From the NCBI GenBank assembly GCA_903820955.1, contig CAIJJH010000154.1, positions 1 to 8,513 of the forward strand: 8,513 bases of DNA, in the 5' to 3' direction. The DNA comes from an uncultured Micrococcales bacterium. Lineage in GTDB: Bacteria > Actinomycetota > Actinomycetes > Actinomycetales > Microbacteriaceae. The notes beneath the pieces are model-generated. The model did no database searches. It was not told where the DNA came from and saw only the letters and a program-made list of their open reading frames with translations. Each line of letters opens with the position of its first letter. Within the stretch, counting starts at the first letter, position 1. A program made the translations under genes and the position numbers. Positions 4,848 to 8,513 of the stretch are shown one piece after another.

Positions 4848-5727
4848 CGAATTAGACACTCCGCTTGCGCGTGAGCTATATGAAAACGCCGGACGCCTGG
4901 CTTCGGTGGAGAGCCAAAGGCTCCCCAAACCCGCCAAAACCCGTATTTTCACTATCTCAAACCAAAAAGGTGGCGTTGGCAAGACCACAACGGCCGTAAA
5001 TATCGCTGCCGCACTCGCTTCCAAGGGCCTAACCGTCTTGGTTATCGACCTTGATCCTCAGGGAAACGCGTCCACAGCACTCGGAATCGAGCATCACGCC
5101 GGAGTTCAGAGCATCTACGAGGTCCTCGTAGCCGACATTCCACTCGAGAGCGTGATCAAGGTCAGCCCCGAAATGCCAGGTTTGACCTGCGTTCCGGCCA
5201 CCATCAACCTCACCGGCGCCGAACTAGAGCTGGTTTCGATGGTTGCCCGCGAACAACGTCTGCGAACCGCGATCGAGAGCTACCTCGAAACCACGATGTC
5301 GCCGCCGGATTACATTTTTATCGACTGCCCACCGAGCCTAGGCCTATTAACCATCAATGCTTGGGTCGCGGCCAAAGAGGTTCTCGTGCCGATTCAGTGC
5401 GAGTACTACGCGCTAGAGGGCGTGGAGCAGCTCGAAAACTACATCAACATGATCAAAAAGCAGCTAAATCGCGATTTGGTCATCTCAACCGTGCTGTTGA
5501 CCATGTTCGATAGCCGAACCAATCTAGCCACCGACGTGGCAAACGAGGTTCGCAGGCACTTCCCGACCGAAGTCTTGAACAGTGTGATTCCGCGCTCCGT
5601 CCGTGTCTCTGAGGCACCGAGCTACGGCAAGACGGTAATTTCTTATGATCGGCGTTCTCCGGGTGCGATTTCGTACCTAGAGGCAGCCATTGAAATCGCC
5701 AACAGAGGAGCACAACTTGGCAGATAG
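4825..5727 (+). CDS. parA: Chromosome-partitioning ATPase ParA (Soj)
   Basis: ParA forms ATP-dependent dimers on nucleoid DNA and moves ParB-parS complexes apart. Counted from ATG 4825 (300 residues), it has the deviant Walker A KGGVGKTT (48-55), Walker A' DLDPQGN (75-81), Walker B FIDCPPSLG (165-173) and the family stretch PIQCEYYALEG. The start is uncertain. ATG 4825 lies inside parS 2 with AGAAGG touching it (zero spacing). The in-frame GTG at 4834 has the same AGAAGG 9 nt away and is better placed. In-frame TAA at 4795-4797 blocks a longer start without a frameshift. The end overlaps parB by 11 nt. Function is certain, N-terminus is not. Confidence 0.95.
   Translation: MFHVKQPNELDTPLARELYENAGRLASVESQRLPKPAKTRIFTISNQKGGVGKTTTAVNIAAALASKGLTVLVIDLDPQGNASTALGIEHHAGVQSIYEVLVADIPLESVIKVSPEMPGLTCVPATINLTGAELELVSMVAREQRLRTAIESYLETTMSPPDYIFIDCPPSLGLLTINAWVAAKEVLVPIQCEYYALEGVEQLENYINMIKKQLNRDLVISTVLLTMFDSRTNLATDVANEVRRHFPTEVLNSVIPRSVRVSEAPSYGKTVISYDRRSPGAISYLEAAIEIANRGAQLGR
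4826..4841. other. parS: parS site 2, inside the parA start region
   Basis: This is a second perfect 16-bp TGTTTCACGTGAAACA palindrome, 811 bp from the first and about 3.5 kb from the DnaA boxes. It overlaps codons 1-6 of parA (MFHVKQ) and the last codons of the 50-codon ORF (VSRET). ParB bound here would sit on the parA translation-start DNA, so segregation-complex loading and parAB expression may be linked. Confidence 0.97.
5704..5710 (+). promoter_or_regulatory. Shine-Dalgarno that fixes the parB start
   Basis: AGAGGAG lies 6 nt before TTG 5717, within the last codons of parA. No comparable sequence precedes the earlier in-frame TTG at 5690, so 5717 is the likely start. Confidence 0.8.
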
Positions 5728-6643
5728 AAAAAGTGGCCTAGGACGCGGCATCGGAGCCCTTATTCCGACCGAGCCCGAAGAGCGCCCAATTGACGTGTTT
5801 TTCGCCGATGCAGGTAGCCAGGCCGACAACCTCGTGCCCGTGCCAGGAGCCCGCTTCGGCTACCTAGACCTCAACTCGATTGTTCCGAACGCCAAGCAGC
5901 CTCGCAGCAACTACGAGCCAGAGGCTTTTGCCGAACTGGTTCACTCGATTCGCGAACTCGGCGTGCTTCAGCCGATCGTGGTTCGTGAGACAGCCCCTGG
6001 TTCTTATGAGCTGATCATGGGCGAACGCCGTCTGCGCGCGTCCAAGGAGGTCGGTCTCGACAAGATTCCAGCCGTTATCCGCGAAACCGCAGACGAAAAC
6101 ATGCTTCGCGACGCCCTCTTGGAGAACCTGCACCGCAGCGACCTGAACCCGCTAGAAGAGGCCAGCGCCTACCAGCAGCTGCTCGAAGACTTCGGCATCA
6201 CCCAGGAGGAGCTCGCCGAGCGCATTGGCCGCTCGCGCCCGAAGATTACCAACACGATCCGCCTGCTAAAGCTCCCGGCACAGGTGCAGCGAAAGGTTGC
6301 GGCAGGCGTCTTGAGCGCCGGTCACGCCCGCGCCCTGCTTGGTGCAGCGTCCGACGAACGCATGATCGAACTCGCCAACAAGGTAATCAACGAGGGCATG
6401 TCGGTTCGCTCGCTCGAAGAGTTGGTAGCAATCGATCGCCCAGGATTCAAGGCTGGCAAGGTCAAGACAGGCACTCGTCAGGATTCGCTTAAGGGTATCG
6501 CTGACCAGGTTGGCGATAAGCTCGGCACTTCGGTGAGAATAAGCATCGGCAAGGCCAAGGGCCAGATTGTGATCGACTTCGCTTCGGTTGCCGACCTGAA
6601 GCGCATCATCGCCGAGATGAACATCGAGTTAGACCAGCACTAA
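5717..6643 (+). CDS. parB: Chromosome-partitioning protein ParB (Spo0J)
   Basis: ParB is the CTP-dependent clamp that loads at parS and stimulates ParA. From TTG 5717 it has 308 residues. KSGLGRGIGALIP (5-17) is the N-terminal ParA-stimulating motif. LQPIVVRE (84-91), GERRLRAS (102-109) and ENLHRSDLNPLEEA (136-149) are the conserved boxes of the CTP-binding N-domain. The helix-turn-helix that reads parS is at about 161-186 (TQEELAERIGRSRPKITNTIR). The C-terminal part (about 258-308) fits the dimerisation domain. A TTG at 5690 would add nine residues but lacks a ribosome-binding site. It overlaps parA by 11 nt, so the two are co-translated. Both cognate parS sites are in this window. Confidence 0.97.
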   Translation: MADRKSGLGRGIGALIPTEPEERPIDVFFADAGSQADNLVPVPGARFGYLDLNSIVPNAKQPRSNYEPEAFAELVHSIRELGVLQPIVVRETAPGSYELIMGERRLRASKEVGLDKIPAVIRETADENMLRDALLENLHRSDLNPLEEASAYQQLLEDFGITQEELAERIGRSRPKITNTIRLLKLPAQVQRKVAAGVLSAGHARALLGAASDERMIELANKVINEGMSVRSLEELVAIDRPGFKAGKVKTGTRQDSLKGIADQVGDKLGTSVRISIGKAKGQIVIDFASVADLKRIIAEMNIELDQH

Positions 6644-6665
6644 ATCGTTTGGACCCTAACGAAAC

Positions 6666-6679
6666 TGGCTATTTAGCCA
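6666..6679. terminator. Short inverted repeat between convergent parB and ddl-like genes
   Basis: TGGCTA-TT-TAGCCA is a perfect 6-bp stem with a 2-nt loop and contains the stop codon (TAA, 6675-6673) of the minus-strand gene. Neither side has a clear T-tract. It may be a weak bidirectional terminator in a 29-bp convergent gap, or chance. Confidence 0.3.
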
Positions 6680-7644
6680 CGTCCTAGTACCGCGGCCTCG
6701 GCTAGCGAGTGATAAACCTCGCCAAGCGTGTGCCCGGCCGCCAAAACGGCCTGTGGCAGTAGAGAGGTGTCGGTCAAACCCGGCAAAACGTTGGCCTCCA
6801 GGAACCACGGGGTCCCCTTGGCGTCGATGATCATGTCGACTCTCGAAAGATGTCTCAAACCAAGCGCGTTGTGGGCCCGAATAGCCATTGCAGCGGCCTT
6901 CTCAGCCACCGACTTGGTCAAACGCGCAGGAATGTAGTAATTGGTTTCACCGGCCGTGTAGCGCTCCTGGTAGCCAAAATTGCCCTCGACTGGCTCGATC
7001 TCAACCGCTGGCAGGGCAATCGGGCCCGCGCCTAGGTCAATAACGCTGACTGCGAGCTCCGTGCCCTCAACCAGCTTCTCGACTATGGCCACGTCGCAGT
7101 AAACATAGGCGTCGATCATTGCCTTGGCGAGCTGGTCAACCTTTTTGACGAGGGTAACGCCCTGCGCAGAGCCCGAACGAGCCGGTTTCACCACCAGTGG
7201 CAGCGAAAGCGCGCTGGTGATCGCCTTCAAAACACCATCGGCGTCCAGTTCTTTGAAGGTTTCCTTCGGCAAAGTCACCGAAGCCGGGGTCGAAATGCCC
7301 TGGCCAGCCACCAAAATCTTGGCAATCGACTTGTCCCAGGCCAAACGGGCCGATTGCGAGCTAGCGCCGACAAAAGGCACGCCGGTGAGAGCCAAAATGT
7401 CTCTTAGTGCGCCGTCCTCGCCGCTGGCACCGTGCAAAACCGGCCAAATTACGTCCGGCCTGTCTTTTTTGATGTTTGAGAGCAGATTTTGGTCTGGTTC
7501 GCGAATTTCCACGCTCGCGCCTTGCTCAATTAGGGCGTCGGCGACTCGGCGTCCCGACTTTAGCGAAATGTCGCGTTCGTGAGAAATGCCACCGGCTAGA
7601 ACCATGATGCGCAACTTGCCGGCCTGCTTTGGCTTTGGAATCAC
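6673..7644 (-). CDS. D-alanine--D-alanine ligase family ATP-grasp protein
   Basis: Ddl enzymes join two D-Ala in the cytoplasm, using ATP, for peptidoglycan precursors. The 323-residue product shows GGISHERDISLKSG (18-31, catalytic Glu), HGASGEDG (71-78), VKPARSGSAQGV (152-163, Ser158), YQERYTAGETNYYIPA (225-240, with Tyr229 at the D-Ala-specific omega-loop position) and the magnesium/substrate motif NVLPGLTDTSLLP (285-297). Two positions are unusual: R81 where Gln is common, and GSA where GSS is common. The start is GTG at 7644, with GAAGGG upstream, overlapping the aminotransferase stop (GTGA). An active D-Ala-D-Ala ligase is likely, but a paralogue with different substrate cannot be excluded, so I give no symbol. 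Confidence 0.88.
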   Translation of the reverse strand: MIPKPKQAGKLRIMVLAGGISHERDISLKSGRRVADALIEQGASVEIREPDQNLLSNIKKDRPDVIWPVLHGASGEDGALRDILALTGVPFVGASSQSARLAWDKSIAKILVAGQGISTPASVTLPKETFKELDADGVLKAITSALSLPLVVKPARSGSAQGVTLVKKVDQLAKAMIDAYVYCDVAIVEKLVEGTELAVSVIDLGAGPIALPAVEIEPVEGNFGYQERYTAGETNYYIPARLTKSVAEKAAAMAIRAHNALGLRHLSRVDMIIDAKGTPWFLEANVLPGLTDTSLLPQAVLAAGHTLGEVYHSLAEAAVLGRG

Positions 7645-8513
7645 TTCTTTCCCTTCTTACCAAACGTCTCTTGGAGCTCGGTCTGTAGGTTGATCACGGT
7701 CGAAAGCCTCTTGATTCCGAGGTTGATTCGATCCGGAGTCGGGTACGAATAGCAAATACGTAGCTTGTTTTGCCCTGTTCCATCGCCGTAGAACGCTGTT
7801 CCGGGCGTGTAGGCCACCAATTCCTTGACAGCCAGCGGCAGCATGGCCTTCGAATCGAGGCCATCCGGCAGAGTTACCCACAGGTAAAAACCGCCATCGG
7901 GCCGGGTGGTTTCAAGCTGCGGCAGGTGCTCTTCCATTGCCGAAAGCGCTGCGTCGCGGCGTTCGCGGTAAACACCGCGGAAGGTTTCGACCTGGCCCTT
8001 CCAGTCGGCATGCTCCAAATACGACGAAATCATCATCTGACTGAACGAGGACGGACACAAAATGGCCGATTCGTTAGCCAAAACCAGCTTGTCGCGGATC
8101 GCTGGCGGTGCGAGGACGTAGCCAACGCGGAATCCCGGTGCCAAAATCTTCGAGAACGAACCCAAATAGACGATTCCCTCTTCGTCCATCGAGCGAAGTG
8201 CGTCGGGCACCGGCTTGTCGAACAAAAGTAGGCCATATGGGTTGTCTTCGATCACCAGAATGTGGTTTTTTCGGCAAAGTTCGAGGATCTTGGCGCGACG
8301 GGACTTCGCCAAGGTCACGCCGGAGGGGTTTGCGAAGTTCGGCACAAGGTAGAGGAACTTGATTTTGCGCGATTGCGTCTTTAGCGCCTTGATTGTTGCC
8401 TCGAGCGCCGATGGGATCATGCCGTCGTTGTCGGTCAAAACATGTTCCACGTGAGCCTGGTAGTGCCTAAAGATGCCTAGAGCGCCAACGTATGAAGGCC
8501 CTTCGGCCAAAAC
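7641..8513 (-). CDS. PLP-dependent class I/II aminotransferase (5' end missing)
   Basis: The frame enters from the right edge and has 290 residues before its TGA. It begins LAEGPSYVGALGIFRHY, equivalent to the 'EaPSY.G....F' segment in the middle of fold-type I aminotransferases. It continues with YLVPNFANPSGVTL, IEDNPYGLL (the Asp that contacts the PLP ring nitrogen, and Tyr) and GSFSKILAPGFRVGY, whose Lys (codon 8150-8148) should form the Schiff base with PLP. The C-terminus has PDGGFYLWV and LRICYSYPTPDRINLGIKRL. Style resembles 2-aminoadipate/aromatic transaminases and the enzymatic half of MocR proteins. Whether an N-terminal winged helix exists is outside the window, and the substrate is unknown. 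It is coupled to the ligase gene by a 4-nt overlap. Confidence 0.9.
   Translation of the reverse strand, partial: VLAEGPSYVGALGIFRHYQAHVEHVLTDNDGMIPSALEATIKALKTQSRKIKFLYLVPNFANPSGVTLAKSRRAKILELCRKNHILVIEDNPYGLLLFDKPVPDALRSMDEEGIVYLGSFSKILAPGFRVGYVLAPPAIRDKLVLANESAILCPSSFSQMMISSYLEHADWKGQVETFRGVYRERRDAALSAMEEHLPQLETTRPDGGFYLWVTLPDGLDSKAMLPLAVKELVAYTPGTAFYGDGTGQNKLRICYSYPTPDRINLGIKRLSTVINLQTELQETFGKKGKK

Noticed and set aside
5690..5716. Upstream TTG 5690 as the parB start
   Set aside because: It lacks a Shine-Dalgarno and would add nine unconserved residues, whereas TTG 5717 has AGAGGAG 6 nt upstream.
8443..8458. Degenerate parS-like TGTTCCACGTGAGCCT in the aminotransferase gene
   Set aside because: It matches parS at only 12 of 16 positions and breaks the palindrome in the right arm. 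The CACGTG core alone is common and the codons explain it.
1..8513. Mobile elements, CRISPR arrays, tRNA/rRNA genes, toxin-antitoxin or defence genes
   Set aside because: I looked for repeats, transposase-like or nuclease-like proteins and RNA gene patterns and found none. The window is a conserved origin-proximal housekeeping region.

Overview
The window holds the replication-origin neighbourhood of an actinobacterial chromosome. Reading outward from the origin, it contains dnaA (minus strand, cut by the left edge), a 361-bp origin/promoter region with a cluster of DnaA boxes, then on the plus strand rpmH, rnpA, yidD, yidC, jag, rsmG, parA and parB. Facing them on the minus strand are a D-Ala-D-Ala ligase-like gene and a PLP aminotransferase cut by the right edge. 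Gene order, the actinobacterial style of YidC, RsmG and ParA, and only moderate GC content suggest a member of the Microbacteriaceae, probably a small-genome freshwater ('Luna'-type, Rhodoluna/Aquiluna-like) lineage. The taxonomic guess is inference from protein style and compactness, not a database result.

Region by region: positions 1-1277 encode most of DnaA. Positions 1278-1638 hold four DnaA-box-like 9-mers (one perfect), an AT-rich stretch and a likely rpmH promoter. Positions 1639-3969 form a tight operon (gaps of 5-12 nt or 4-nt overlaps) for ribosome/RNase P and membrane-protein biogenesis: L34, the RNase P protein, YidD, the YidC insertase and the RNA-binding protein Jag/KhpB. It ends at a convincing intrinsic terminator (3984-4015). 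That terminator runs directly into a perfect parS site, followed by rsmG, a 50-codon ORF, a second perfect parS site and parAB. parB is read from a TTG with a strong Shine-Dalgarno inside the end of parA. A short inverted repeat at 6666-6679 separates parB from the convergent ddl-like gene, which is itself translationally coupled (GTGA overlap) to the upstream aminotransferase.

Together the genes initiate replication (DnaA at the boxes) and segregate the new origins (ParB loading at the two parS sites about 2.7 and 3.5 kb from the DnaA boxes, moved by ParA). They sit beside fast-growth housekeeping genes that benefit from high origin-proximal copy number.

I do not see a previously undescribed system such as defence, CRISPR or a mobile element. 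The best second-look item is the parA start. The 50-codon ORF ending in parS and the parA frame look like two halves of the long actinobacterial ParA, separated by a +1 shift exactly at the second parS. Others are the loss of the GxxG loop in Jag, the terminator-parS-rsmG squeeze that leaves almost no room for a promoter, and atypical motif residues in the ligase.
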